DNA of 38,282 nucleotides from Streptobacillus felis (GTDB lineage Bacteria; Fusobacteriota; Fusobacteriia; Fusobacteriales; Leptotrichiaceae): NCBI RefSeq assembly GCF_001559775.1, contig NZ_LOHX01000300.1, positions 1 to 38,282 of the forward strand, read 5' to 3'. Shown piece by piece: positions 17,656 to 25,372 of this stretch (position 1 is its first letter; each line of letters starts with the position of its first letter). The notes under the pieces were generated by a model. It saw only the letters and a program-made list of their open reading frames with translations, ran no database searches and was not told where the DNA came from. The position numbers and the translations under genes were made by a program.

Positions 17656-19412
17656 TTATTACTTCTTAATTCGTGTTCTATATGTAATTTAGGTTTTGCA
17701 TTTTCTGGAATGTTGTATTCTGAATCCATAACCTTCATTATTTCTTTAATTAGAACTTCTGCTCCAACTTCATTAACATGTACTTTATCTTTTCTAAAGT
17801 ATTCAGGATGACCTTTAGATAAAGAATTCCAATCTATAATAGTAATATCATCATATTTATTCTTAGCTTCTTTTAGTACACTATTTACTCCATTGTTCCA
17901 TTTTCTTGGAACATTGATATTAATAAAGAAAAGGTTTGCTTTACTAAACTTATTTCTAATAGATTCAAGTTGTTCTAAAGTTATAGGCCCATTAGTTCCA
18001 AGCATTATTACTACATTTGAATCAGGACTATTGTATTTTTTATACTTATTAGCAAGTTCGATAGCATCAAAGAAGAATCTTCCTGTTTGTGCATCAACTT
18101 CAAGTATAGGCAATACTTTTGCCCAAGCATATGCAATATTTATTCCTAGAGAGTCACCTAACATAAGAACTCTATTTATTTTTTGTTTTGTTTCAACTGC
18201 TACTTCTTCCTCAACTTTAGGCTTTTCTATTTCAACATTAATTTTATCTACATTTAAATCAAGAGATTGAAGTCCAACTTCTTTTTCATCTATTAATCTA
18301 TAGCTCCATAATTCTAGATCCATACCAGAAAGTGATATAGATGAGAATACAAATAGTAATAAGGCTGCCATAGATACAGCACTATTTTCAAAATATTTCT
18401 TAAATCCATTCTTTCTTATAGGTTCTTCTATAAAGTGGAAAGATAAAATTGATATTAAAAATGTTATTGCAATTCTTAACATTGCATTATTAAAGTTAGG
18501 TTCTAAATATTCTTCATATGGTGTTGTAAGTACAAAGATTACATAATGCCATATATATACACTATATGATAATTTACCTATATAATTAAATAAACCAAGA
18601 ATTTTTGATCTTGATAAAAATAGTATAATAAATCCAAATATTATTGAATATCCTAAAACACCTAAGTATTTATATAGAAAAACTGATTGTTCATCAATAA
18701 AAGTCATTGTAAATATTGATAAACCTAAAAGAATAAATCCAAGTACTTTTGATAATAGAGGTATATTCATTCTAGATAATTTAGAAAGAGAAATAAATGT
18801 TGCAAATATACCACCTATACATAAAGCATAAATTCTTGTTATTAGTAAATAATATATTATTGATAAATTTTTACTATCCACTATGTATAATACATTTAAT
18901 GTTAATAAAGAAATTACACAAAGTGTTATTAATATTTCTCTAATATATTTTCTTCCAAATTTAGTTAAAAATATTAAAGGGAAGAATATATAGAACTTCA
19001 TTTCTATTGCAAGAGACCATAAATGTTTAACTGGAGATGCAATAGTAAAATTATCAAAATAGCTTGATTTACTTAGTACAGAATGTAAATTAGAATTGTA
19101 TATGAAACTATGTAATATATTACTTCTTTCTTTAAGTAACCATTCTGTATTTGTTAATCCTAATATGACTATTAAAATAATTAGCATAGTAAATGAAACT
19201 GGAAATAACCTTTTAAAACGTTTGTAATAAAATTCTATAATATTTAAATTATTTTTTTCTATCAATATAGATGTAATCAAGTATCCAGATAATACAAAAA
19301 ATAAATCAACTCCCAAAAATCCACCAGGAAGGATATTTGGGGAAAAATGATAAATAATAACTAGAATAACTGCAACAGCCCGTAATCCGTTAAGACCTTT
19401 TAATTCTTTCAT
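17646..19412 (-). CDS. OatA/OafA-type acyltransferase with SGNH domain
   Basis: 588 residues. The N-terminal part (about 1-360) is an acyltransferase-3 membrane domain: ELKGLNGLRAVAVILVIIYHF with the catalytic-type histidine, FLGVDLFFVLSGYLIT, FYYKRFKRLFP, then about ten membrane segments. The C-terminal part (about 410-570) is an SGNH hydrolase-like domain with LMLGDSLGIN (Ser), VVIMLGTNGP and the Asp-His motif DKVHVNEVG. This layout is that of peptidoglycan O-acetyltransferase OatA, which transfers acetyl groups to cell-wall sugar; other OafA-like enzymes modify surface polysaccharides. Which one applies cannot be told from sequence. It has its own promoter with a palindrome. Confidence 0.85.
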   Translation of the reverse strand: MKELKGLNGLRAVAVILVIIYHFSPNILPGGFLGVDLFFVLSGYLITSILIEKNNLNIIEFYYKRFKRLFPVSFTMLIILIVILGLTNTEWLLKERSNILHSFIYNSNLHSVLSKSSYFDNFTIASPVKHLWSLAIEMKFYIFFPLIFLTKFGRKYIREILITLCVISLLTLNVLYIVDSKNLSIIYYLLITRIYALCIGGIFATFISLSKLSRMNIPLLSKVLGFILLGLSIFTMTFIDEQSVFLYKYLGVLGYSIIFGFIILFLSRSKILGLFNYIGKLSYSVYIWHYVIFVLTTPYEEYLEPNFNNAMLRIAITFLISILSFHFIEEPIRKNGFKKYFENSAVSMAALLLFVFSSISLSGMDLELWSYRLIDEKEVGLQSLDLNVDKINVEIEKPKVEEEVAVETKQKINRVLMLGDSLGINIAYAWAKVLPILEVDAQTGRFFFDAIELANKYKKYNSPDSNVVIMLGTNGPITLEQLESIRNKFSKANLFFININVPRKWNNGVNSVLKEAKNKYDDITIIDWNSLSKGHPEYFRKDKVHVNEVGAEVLIKEIMKVMDSEYNIPENAKPKLHIEHELRSNKKK

Positions 19413-19439
19413 TTGTAATCTCCTTTTTGTTTATAAATA

Positions 19440-19468
19440 AATATACCATAAATAGCTATTTATGGCAA
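19440..19468 (-). promoter_or_regulatory. acyltransferase promoter with embedded palindrome
   Basis: Read on the minus strand, TTGCCA (19468-19463) and TATATT (19445-19440) are exactly 17 bases apart. The perfect 20-bp palindrome CCATAAATAGCTATTTATGG (19446-19465) fills the spacer and overlaps the -35 element. This is a natural position for a repressor site. Confidence 0.65.
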
Positions 19469-19506
19469 GAATATTATTATTTTTTACAAATATTCCATTT
19501 TGAAAG

Positions 19507-19536
19507 TTGACAAATATTTATTTTGAAAGGTATAAT
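19507..19536 (+). promoter_or_regulatory. restriction-modification promoter
   Basis: TTGACA (19507-19512) and TATAAT (19531-19536) with an 18-base spacer, 29 bases before the ATG of the restriction gene. A second TATAAT lies at 19544-19549. Confidence 0.75.
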
Positions 19537-19564
19537 AAAAATAGTATAATCTTTGGAGGGAAAA

Positions 19565-21016
19565 ATGTCATATAATAGATTTGATTCAAAAGATATAGAA
19601 AGATATACTAAAAAATTGATAGGACATACTTTTAGGGAAATATTGAAATATAATATAGAAAAAGAAATATTTGATACGGAAACTCAAATATCTGAAGAAA
19701 TTCAAGAATATGGAAGTAAAAGTAGAAAAGGTGGACTAGGAAATTTAATAGAAGAAAAATTCTTTGGATATAAAGCTAATAGTAATAGTGAAGCTGACTT
19801 TAAAGAAGCAGGTTTAGAATTGAAAGTAACGCCTTATGAAAAAAATACAAAAGGTTTCACTGCTGGAGAAAGATTAGTATTAAGTATGATACCCTATGAT
19901 AAAGAAGTAGAATCGGATATTTTTAAATCCCATTTATGGGAAAAATGTAGTTTAATTCTATTGATTTTCTATTTTAGAGATAAATCAATAAAAATGAATT
20001 TAGACTATAAAATCGATTATGTTAATTTGTTTAAATTTCCTGAGAAGGATTTAAAAATAATAATTTCAGATTATAAAATAATAATTGATAAAATAAAAGA
20101 TGGGAAAGCGCATGAACTTTCTGAATCAGATACCATGTATTTAGGTGCATGTACAAAAGGTGCTACAGCAAAGAGTAGTTTAGTTCCTCAATACTATAAC
20201 AAACAAGTAAAAGCAAAGAAAAGAGCTTTTTCTTTAAAACAATCATACATGAAATTTGTATTAAATGAATATATAATTGGAGAAAGCTTGTCAGAAAATA
20301 TAATGGGTGACTCTGAAAAAAGTTTTGAAGAAATACTTTATGAAAAAATTTCTAAATATGTTGGTAAAACAGATAGAGAAATTTCAGGAATATTGAATTT
20401 TAATTATGATAAAAATAAAAGTTTTTGGATATATCTTGTGTATAAAATGTTAGGTGTAAAATCAAATAGAGCTGAAGAATTTGAAAAATCAAACATTGTT
20501 GTTAAAGCAGTAAGAATAGAGGAAAATGGGACAATTAAAGAAAGTAGTTCTTTACCTAATTTAACTTTTAATGAAGTTATAGAAAATAATTTTGAAAATT
20601 CTAAGTTATTTGATTATTTTAATGAAACTAAATTTTATTTTGTTGTATTTAAAAAAGTAAATAATCAATATGTATTAAAAGGTTCTAAATTATGGAATAT
20701 GCCTTTTTCAGATTATTCTATTATTAATGATGAATATGAAGAAATTAGAAAAGTATTAATACAAGGAATTGATTTTGAATTTAAACAATATTCTAATGGT
20801 TTAGTTATAAAAAGTAATCTACCTAAAAAGAATAAAGAAGGTATTATTCATATAAGACCTCATGCACAAAAATCATTTTATTTAATAAAAGGTATAAAAT
20901 ATGGTAATGGAAATATTAAAGATAGTGATATATTACCTAATGGGGATAGAATGGTTAAACAAAGTTTTTGGATAAATAATAAATATATTTTGAAGCAAAT
21001 AAAAGATTTGCTATAA
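19565..21016 (+). CDS. Sau3AI/MutH-family type II restriction endonuclease
   Basis: 483 residues from ATG 19565, chosen because GGAGGG (19555-19560) sits just before it; the in-frame TTG at 19553 would leave the site inside the gene. The N-terminal half shows the MutH/Sau3AI nuclease core: GGLGNLIEE (about 56-64), Asp78 in EADF, Glu85 and Lys87 in LELKVTP (the D-x6-E-x-K catalytic set), then AGERLVLSMI. The C-terminal half is probably a second, degenerate copy for DNA recognition, as in Sau3AI (489 residues). Sau3AI cuts GATC; that specificity is inferred here. Directly followed by its methyltransferase. Confidence 0.88.
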   Translation: MSYNRFDSKDIERYTKKLIGHTFREILKYNIEKEIFDTETQISEEIQEYGSKSRKGGLGNLIEEKFFGYKANSNSEADFKEAGLELKVTPYEKNTKGFTAGERLVLSMIPYDKEVESDIFKSHLWEKCSLILLIFYFRDKSIKMNLDYKIDYVNLFKFPEKDLKIIISDYKIIIDKIKDGKAHELSESDTMYLGACTKGATAKSSLVPQYYNKQVKAKKRAFSLKQSYMKFVLNEYIIGESLSENIMGDSEKSFEEILYEKISKYVGKTDREISGILNFNYDKNKSFWIYLVYKMLGVKSNRAEEFEKSNIVVKAVRIEENGTIKESSSLPNLTFNEVIENNFENSKLFDYFNETKFYFVVFKKVNNQYVLKGSKLWNMPFSDYSIINDEYEEIRKVLIQGIDFEFKQYSNGLVIKSNLPKKNKEGIIHIRPHAQKSFYLIKGIKYGNGNIKDSDILPNGDRMVKQSFWINNKYILKQIKDLL

Positions 21017-21029
21017 AGAAAGGAAAAAT

Positions 21030-22268
21030 GTGGAATTAAAGGTTGTAGAACTTTTTGCAGGAGTTGGAGGTTTCAGAGTTGGATTGAATAAAATAAAAAA
21101 AATGGATAAAAATGGAAAAGCAGTTGAAGATGGTGATTGGGATTTTGTGTGGGCTAATCAGTGGGAACCTTCAAAAAAATCTCAAGTAGCATATGAATGT
21201 TACGTAGCTAGATTTGGTGATGGAAGTTGTAGTAATGAAGATATAAATAAAGTTGATAAAGTTCATATACCAAATCATTCTCTATTAGTTGGGGGTTTTC
21301 CATGCCAGGACTATTCAGTTGCTAGAACTTTGCATAATGAAAAGGGAATAGAAGGGAAAAAAGGAGTTTTGTTTTGGGATATAGTTGATGTTTTAAAAGA
21401 AAAACAACCACCATTTATTTTATTAGAAAATGTTGATAGATTATTGAATTCACCTTCAAAATTAAGAGGAAGAGATTTTGCAATAATGTTAAAAACTCTA
21501 GATGAATTAGGATATTATGTGACATGGAGAATTATTAATGCAGCAGAATATTCTATGCCTCAAAAGAGAAAAAGAGTTTTTATTTTTGCATTTAGTAAAA
21601 ACACTAAATATGCTAAAAATATTTTAAAAGATGAAGATAAAATAATTGAAAAAAGCATATTTTCTATAAATTTTCCATGTATAGTAGATGAAAATAAAAA
21701 GAAAACAAAAGACTTAAATAAATATGATAATATTTTGGAGGTTTCTAATAATTATTCTGAGGGTAAATTTTTAAATTTTGGGATAATGATAGATGGAAAA
21801 ATAATAGAATGTGATGTTAAAGCTATAGAAGAAAAAATATATTCTTTGAAAGAAATTGTTAATAAAGCCCAAACAAAAGGAGATTTATACATTCTAAATG
21901 AAAAACAGATAGATAAATTTAAAGAATTAAAAGGTGCTAAAAAAAAAGAAAGAACAAGACCAGATGGCACTAAATACTTTTATACTGAAGGTAATATGTC
22001 TTTTCCTGAAAATATGGATTTACCAGGTAGAACTATGCTAACTAGTGAGTCTAGTGTTAATAGGTCAACTCATGTAATTTATGATGAAAAAATTTCAAAG
22101 TATAGGTTTATTTCAGAAAATGAAGCAGAACTATTACAAATGTTTCCTATAGATTGGACAAATACAATGAATTCAAAATCAAGATACTTTGTTATGGGTA
22201 ATGCCCTAGTAACAGGAATAGTATCAAGGTTAGAAGAAAGTTTAAGAGAAATAATATCTAATGAATAA
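21030..22268 (+). CDS. DNA (cytosine-5-)methyltransferase
   Basis: 412 residues starting with GTG 21030; the overlapping ATG 21028 is out of frame. Motif I FAGVGGFR (9-16), motif IV GGFPCQDYS with catalytic Cys92, motif VI LLENVDR (Glu133), motif VIII QKRKR (178-182), a variable target-recognition region and the late motif GNALVTGIV are in order, all typical of C5 methyltransferases. Thirteen bases separate it from the restriction gene upstream, so it is the protective partner, presumably methylating the C of GATC as M.Sau3AI does. No separate controller protein is visible. Confidence 0.92.
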   Translation: MELKVVELFAGVGGFRVGLNKIKKMDKNGKAVEDGDWDFVWANQWEPSKKSQVAYECYVARFGDGSCSNEDINKVDKVHIPNHSLLVGGFPCQDYSVARTLHNEKGIEGKKGVLFWDIVDVLKEKQPPFILLENVDRLLNSPSKLRGRDFAIMLKTLDELGYYVTWRIINAAEYSMPQKRKRVFIFAFSKNTKYAKNILKDEDKIIEKSIFSINFPCIVDENKKKTKDLNKYDNILEVSNNYSEGKFLNFGIMIDGKIIECDVKAIEEKIYSLKEIVNKAQTKGDLYILNEKQIDKFKELKGAKKKERTRPDGTKYFYTEGNMSFPENMDLPGRTMLTSESSVNRSTHVIYDEKISKYRFISENEAELLQMFPIDWTNTMNSKSRYFVMGNALVTGIVSRLEESLREIISNE

Positions 22269-22269
22269 G

Positions 22270-22289
22270 GTTGTTTTAACAACTTTTTT
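22270..22289 (+). terminator. weak hairpin terminator after the methyltransferase
   Basis: GTTGT (22270-22274) and ACAAC (22279-22283) flank a 4-base loop, followed by six T residues. Confidence 0.55.
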
Positions 22290-22341
22290 CTATTGCATTT
22301 ATTCTTATTTTGATCAATAATATACTTAAGGAGGTATTTAA

Positions 22342-22638
22342 ATGAAGTATGAAATAGTTTCAAAGTTTTTAGGTAGAATTAATAGTGTAAATATCTATCA
22401 TGAATCAGTATATTATTCAGTTTTGGATATACTCTTTAAAATAAAATCTAAATATGGTGAAGTATATGATGATTCATTTATTAGTTCTTTATCATCAGAA
22501 CTAGATAATAAATTTTTAGAAGAATTTAGTATGGATTATTTTTTAGAAGAATGTTTAGAAATTATTGAAAATAGTAGTGACTTTGTAGAAGTAAAAAAAT
22601 ATTTAAATAGTGCATTATTATTAAGTTTTGTTATTTAA
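22342..22638 (+). CDS. unknown 98-residue protein
   Basis: A clear Shine-Dalgarno sequence (TAAGGAGGT) precedes the ATG. The 98-residue product is acidic and probably all-helical, with no cysteine-pair, signal peptide or membrane helix; the centre (SLSSELDNKFLEEFSMDYFLEECLEIIE) looks like helices of a small globular protein. I do not recognise it. It lies between the restriction-modification pair and tRNA-Cys, after a weak terminator and with no obvious promoter, so it may be read through from the methyltransferase. Confidence 0.55.
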   Translation: MKYEIVSKFLGRINSVNIYHESVYYSVLDILFKIKSKYGEVYDDSFISSLSSELDNKFLEEFSMDYFLEECLEIIENSSDFVEVKKYLNSALLLSFVI

Positions 22639-22657
22639 AACATGTTGTTTTACCCCC

Positions 22658-22687
22658 TTGACAACTAAGGGTCAATTATGGTATATT
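22658..22687 (+). promoter_or_regulatory. tRNA-Cys promoter
   Basis: TTGACA (22658-22663) and TATATT (22682-22687), 18-base spacer, with the tRNA 5' end 12 bases downstream. Confidence 0.75.
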
Positions 22688-22698
22688 TACTTTAGTGT

Positions 22699-22773
22699 GG
22701 CGATATGGTCGAGGGGCTTAGGCAGAGGTCTGCAAAACCTTTTACATCAGTTCGAGTCTGATTATCGCCTCCA
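22699..22773 (+). tRNA. tRNA-Cys (GCA)
   Basis: The acceptor stem GGCGATA (22699-22705) pairs with TATCGCC (22763-22769), followed by discriminator T and an encoded CCA. The anticodon loop is CTGCAAA, giving anticodon GCA. The T arm is ATCAG, TTCGAGT, CTGAT, with a full 5-bp stem. 75 bases in all. A T run follows at 22774-22780. A protein frame can be read across it, but this is accidental. Confidence 0.95.
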
Positions 22774-22795
22774 TTTTTTTTATATAGGGGGTCTT

Positions 22796-23320
22796 ATGAA
22801 GATATCTGTATATTGCGGAGCTAGTGTTGGTAATAATGAAAAGTTTTCATTAGAGGTAATTAAACTTGGTAAATTAATAGCCAAAACTAATAACACCTTA
22901 GTTTATGGTGCTGGTAAAATTGGTTTAATGGGACTTGTAGCAGATGCTTGTTTATCTTTGTCAGGTAAAGTAATAGGTATTATGCCTAAATTTCTTGTAG
23001 ATAGAGAAATTGCACATACGGAAATAACAGAATTAATTGTAGTTAATACTATGTCAGAAAGAAAAAAACTTCTATTTGAAAGTGATATATATATTTCACT
23101 TCCAGGAGGGCCTGGAACTTTAGAAGAATTTAGTGAAGGATTTTCAAGTATTAGACTGGGTATTAGTAATGCTAGATGTATTTTATTAAATATAGATGGA
23201 TACTATAATGATTTTGTTTCTTATCTTGATAAAATGGTTATAAATGGATTCTTAACTCAAAAAGATAGAAATATCGTTGAAGTATATAACTCTGTTGAAG
23301 AATTGGAGAAGAATTTATGA
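22796..23320 (+). CDS. LOG-family (TIGR00730) nucleoside monophosphate phosphoribohydrolase-like protein
   Basis: The real start is ATG 22796 after GGGGG, not the longer frame reading through the tRNA. The 174 residues form a Rossmann fold: ISVYCGASVG, YGAGKIGLMG, TMSERKKLLFE and the hallmark LPGGPGTLEEF. Family members (LOG) release ribose 5-phosphate from nucleotide or cytokinin monophosphates; many bacterial ones act on AMP or have unknown substrates. The usual YGGG is YGAG here. The stop overlaps the next start by four bases (ATGA), so the two genes are co-translated. Confidence 0.85.
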   Translation: MKISVYCGASVGNNEKFSLEVIKLGKLIAKTNNTLVYGAGKIGLMGLVADACLSLSGKVIGIMPKFLVDREIAHTEITELIVVNTMSERKKLLFESDIYISLPGGPGTLEEFSEGFSSIRLGISNARCILLNIDGYYNDFVSYLDKMVINGFLTQKDRNIVEVYNSVEELEKNL

Positions 23321-23676
23321 ATGACTATTTAGAATTAGTAAATAATGAAGATTTTATTGATATTTGTTTATACCTTACAGAAGATATACCTTATGAGATA
23401 GGTGAAAAAATGGAAGCTATAGATAAAAGGGCATATATGAATGGTAAAAATTGGGCGGCTTTTTTTGACTTTTATGTAAAAAGTTATAGACCAGAATTAT
23501 TATTAGATCTTCAACATGATTATGATAATGGTATTTATGTAGGTTTCTATATTACTATACCAGAAAATGAAAGTAGAGCTAAATCATATATGGATATGAT
23601 AAAAGAATTATTAGAAGATGAAGAAAAAGTATATAGAATAATTAAAGAAAGAGGAGATGAGATAGAATGGTCATAG
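23317..23676 (+). CDS. small acidic protein, possibly Imm51-like
   Basis: 119 residues, acidic, no signal peptide. The stretch MNGKNWAAFFDFYV, the DLQHDYDNGIYVGFYI strand and the EW near the end are reminiscent of immunity protein family 51, but the similarity is by eye. If true, it is an orphan antidote without a toxin nearby. It overlaps the LOG gene by four bases, which rather suggests a housekeeping pairing. Its stop codon lies in the loop of the following terminator. Confidence 0.5.
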   Translation: MNDYLELVNNEDFIDICLYLTEDIPYEIGEKMEAIDKRAYMNGKNWAAFFDFYVKSYRPELLLDLQHDYDNGIYVGFYITIPENESRAKSYMDMIKELLEDEEKVYRIIKERGDEIEWS

Positions 23677-23690
23677 CCATTCTATTTTAT
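23662..23690 (+). terminator. terminator after the Imm51-like gene
   Basis: ATAGAATGG (23662-23670) pairs with CCATTCTAT (23677-23685), 6-base loop containing the TAG stop, then TTTT. Confidence 0.75.
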
Positions 23691-23703
23691 ATATGGAGGA
23701 AAA

Positions 23704-24312
23704 ATGAATTATAGGAAAATTGGTTTATCGTTGTTATTTTATGCTATTACAGGTTTTGGAGTAGCCTTAACTATTAAAGTACTTATAGGTGTTAGTGCAT
23801 ACAGTGCATTAAATGTTGCTGTTGCAGAGGTTTTAAATTATAAAGTTGGAATCATTACCACTGTGGCAAATTTATTATTCATGTTTAGTTGCTTATTTTT
23901 TGATAAAAATAGAAGAATTATAGACTATATTTTAATGTTTTTAGCAATAATAATGTTTGGAAGTGTAATAGATTTCTTTTTATATGGAATATTATCTAAT
24001 ATTAATTTTACTAACTATACAGTAAGAATGATAGTATTTATAATAGGGAATATATTAGCTGCCTTTGGTGTTGGAAGAGTAATGCATTACAACACATTAA
24101 AATTTCCTATAGAATACTTATGTATATTATTAGAAGATAAATTTGGATTTAAATTCGTATTTACAAGATACACTATAGAAACTTTATGTGTGATAATATC
24201 GCTTTCACTAAGTTATATTTATTCATTACCTATATATGTTAGAGAAGGAACAATATTATCTTTATTAATGTTTTCATATATAGTTTCTTGGTCAAAAAAA
24301 ATAGGGGAGTAA
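23704..24312 (+). CDS. YczE/YitT-type membrane protein
   Basis: 202 residues with about five membrane helices (around 5-30, 48-66, 72-92, 105-125, 155-175). The first half, LFYAITGFGVALTIKVLIGVSAYSALNVAVAEV, and the glycine-rich IGNILAAFGVGRVMHYN are typical of the YczE/YyaS family, whose role is unknown. GGAGG precedes the start. It follows a terminator with no clear promoter of its own. It ends at a strong hairpin facing the convergent VOC gene. Confidence 0.7.
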   Translation: MNYRKIGLSLLFYAITGFGVALTIKVLIGVSAYSALNVAVAEVLNYKVGIITTVANLLFMFSCLFFDKNRRIIDYILMFLAIIMFGSVIDFFLYGILSNINFTNYTVRMIVFIIGNILAAFGVGRVMHYNTLKFPIEYLCILLEDKFGFKFVFTRYTIETLCVIISLSLSYIYSLPIYVREGTILSLLMFSYIVSWSKKIGE

Positions 24313-24330
24313 GTTTATACTCCCCTTATT
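24303..24330 (+). terminator. terminator after the YczE-like gene
   Basis: AGGGGAGTA (24303-24311) pairs with TACTCCCCT (24318-24326) around a 6-base loop, then TATT. It overlaps both the stop of the YczE-like gene and the former 3' end of the convergent VOC gene. Confidence 0.7.
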
Positions 24331-24344
24331 GCATAATAATTACC

Positions 24345-24689
24345 TTAATTATCAGAAAAATTAAAAGTTTTCATAAATCCTAAATCTACAACGGGATTTA
24401 CATTTATCCCTTTTTCTATAAACTCATGATATGTTTTTTTAATATTTTCACTTTCCATTAATATAGATGGAGTTCTAAGATTAATTTCAGGATTAATACT
24501 TCTAACCCATTCTTTATCGTGTAGTACCAATTTAACTTCACTATCTAATTTTGGTGCAATTACATATGAAATATTTTCATCATTTTCCATAGTTTCTAGT
24601 AATACAAGTCCTACTTTTTCTGTCCAAAATTTCATACTTTCTGTAGTATTTTCAACATATATCATTATCTGACCTAAACTTTTTATCAT
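24345..24689 (-). CDS. VOC/glyoxalase-family protein, C terminus lost to a nonsense codon
   Basis: 114 residues of a vicinal oxygen chelate fold: SLGQIMIYVENTTESMKFWTEKVG at the start and a second half ending VDLGFMKTFNFSDN. Family members normally continue E-G-N-Y-x-A-I-R. Here the codon after SDN is TAA (24347-24345), and the same frame goes on as GNYYAIRGV to a second TAA at 24317-24315. A single G-to-T change (GAA to TAA) therefore removed about ten residues, the last strand. The product may still fold. Its start overlaps the stop of the preceding gene by four bases. Substrate unknown. Confidence 0.75.
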   Translation of the reverse strand: MIKSLGQIMIYVENTTESMKFWTEKVGLVLLETMENDENISYVIAPKLDSEVKLVLHDKEWVRSINPEINLRTPSILMESENIKKTYHEFIEKGINVNPVVDLGFMKTFNFSDN

Positions 24690-25225
24690 TTCATAACCTT
24701 TTGTGGATGTTTATTAACTATATATCTATGCTTTTCTAATGCAACCTTTCCTTTATACGTAAGTGCATAACCTCTAATAGAAAATTCTGTAGACATTCTT
24801 TCTTCTGTAAATGTATTTATGGCAAGTTCTTCTAATTCTTCTTTCTTTAGAGCTGAAATACCTTTAAAACCTTCCCTTTTAAAAATATCTTTTAAAAATT
24901 TTGCTGTAACATGTCTCATAGAATCAAAAGTAGATTCAATGAATACATAACCATTATCTATTAGTTTTTGAAGGTTTTCACGAGCATTAATTCCATAATC
25001 ATATTCAAAATACTTAGGGAAAGGACTTTCTGTAGTAAAAGTTCTAAAGTTTATTCTCCATAAAAGTATTATATCCCCAGGAACAAGATCTTCACTTACA
25101 GGTATCATATTCCTATAAGGAACAGTAGTTTTTAAATTGTTTTCTTCTGAAATATATGGTCTTTTTGGAAACTTCTTATATATTTCTCTAATCTTTTTTT
25201 CTCTTTCTGTTATTATCTTAGGCAT
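24686..25225 (-). CDS. unrecognised 179-residue protein, possibly with a SAP/HeH-like segment
   Basis: ATG 25225 is taken as the start because AAGGAG lies eight bases before it; the GTG at 25234 touches that site. The protein is soluble and basic at both ends. Residues about 110-145 (FLKDIFKREGFKGISALKKEELEELA) resemble a small helix-extension-helix/SAP-like motif, and the tail RGYALTYKGKVALEKHRY looks like the YxLTxKG end seen in some such proteins. I do not recognise the whole. It is the first gene of a two-gene unit with the VOC protein and has its own promoter. Confidence 0.6.
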   Translation of the reverse strand: MPKIITEREKKIREIYKKFPKRPYISEENNLKTTVPYRNMIPVSEDLVPGDIILLWRINFRTFTTESPFPKYFEYDYGINARENLQKLIDNGYVFIESTFDSMRHVTAKFLKDIFKREGFKGISALKKEELEELAINTFTEERMSTEFSIRGYALTYKGKVALEKHRYIVNKHPQKVMK

Positions 25226-25248
25226 AAAAATCACTCCTTAATCAATAT

Positions 25249-25277
25249 AGTATAGCTTATAAAATGCATAAAGTAAA
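25249..25277 (-). promoter_or_regulatory. promoter of the 179-residue protein/VOC unit
   Basis: On the minus strand, TTTACT (25277-25272) and TATACT (25254-25249) are 17 bases apart, 23 bases before the ATG. Confidence 0.55.
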
Positions 25278-25281
25278 TAGT

Positions 25282-25343
25282 TTGAAAAATTTTCAAAAAA
25301 AATCATTTTTTTCATTTTTTATCATTGACAAAATCAAAAATGA
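25282..25343. promoter_or_regulatory. candidate operator cluster of the DeoR regulator
   Basis: Between the two divergent promoters lie a palindrome, TTGAAAA and TTTTCAA (25282-25296), two direct copies of TCATTTTTT (25303-25311, 25312-25320), and the inverted form AAAAATGA (25336-25343) inside the fructose promoter. DeoR-type regulators often bind such repeated sites. Autoregulation and fructose 1-phosphate response are inferred. Confidence 0.4.
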
Positions 25344-25352
25344 GGGTATAAT
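25325..25352 (+). promoter_or_regulatory. fructose operon promoter
   Basis: TTGACA (25325-25330) and TATAAT (25347-25352) with a 16-base spacer, about 20 bases before the regulator's ATG. Confidence 0.75.
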
Positions 25353-25372
25353 GTATGTAGGAGGACATGATT

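Noticed and set aside
17893-18270. 125-codon open frame on the plus strand
   Set aside because: Shadow of the minus-strand acyltransferase gene, whose motifs are intact.
22699-22773. tRNA-Cys as an attachment site for an integrated element
   Set aside because: The restriction genes lie on its 5' side, there is no integrase, and no repeated tRNA 3' end was seen.
22628-22795. N-terminal extension of the LOG gene across the tRNA
   Set aside because: It reads through the tRNA-Cys gene and its promoter; ATG 22796 has its own GGGGG site and starts the family domain.
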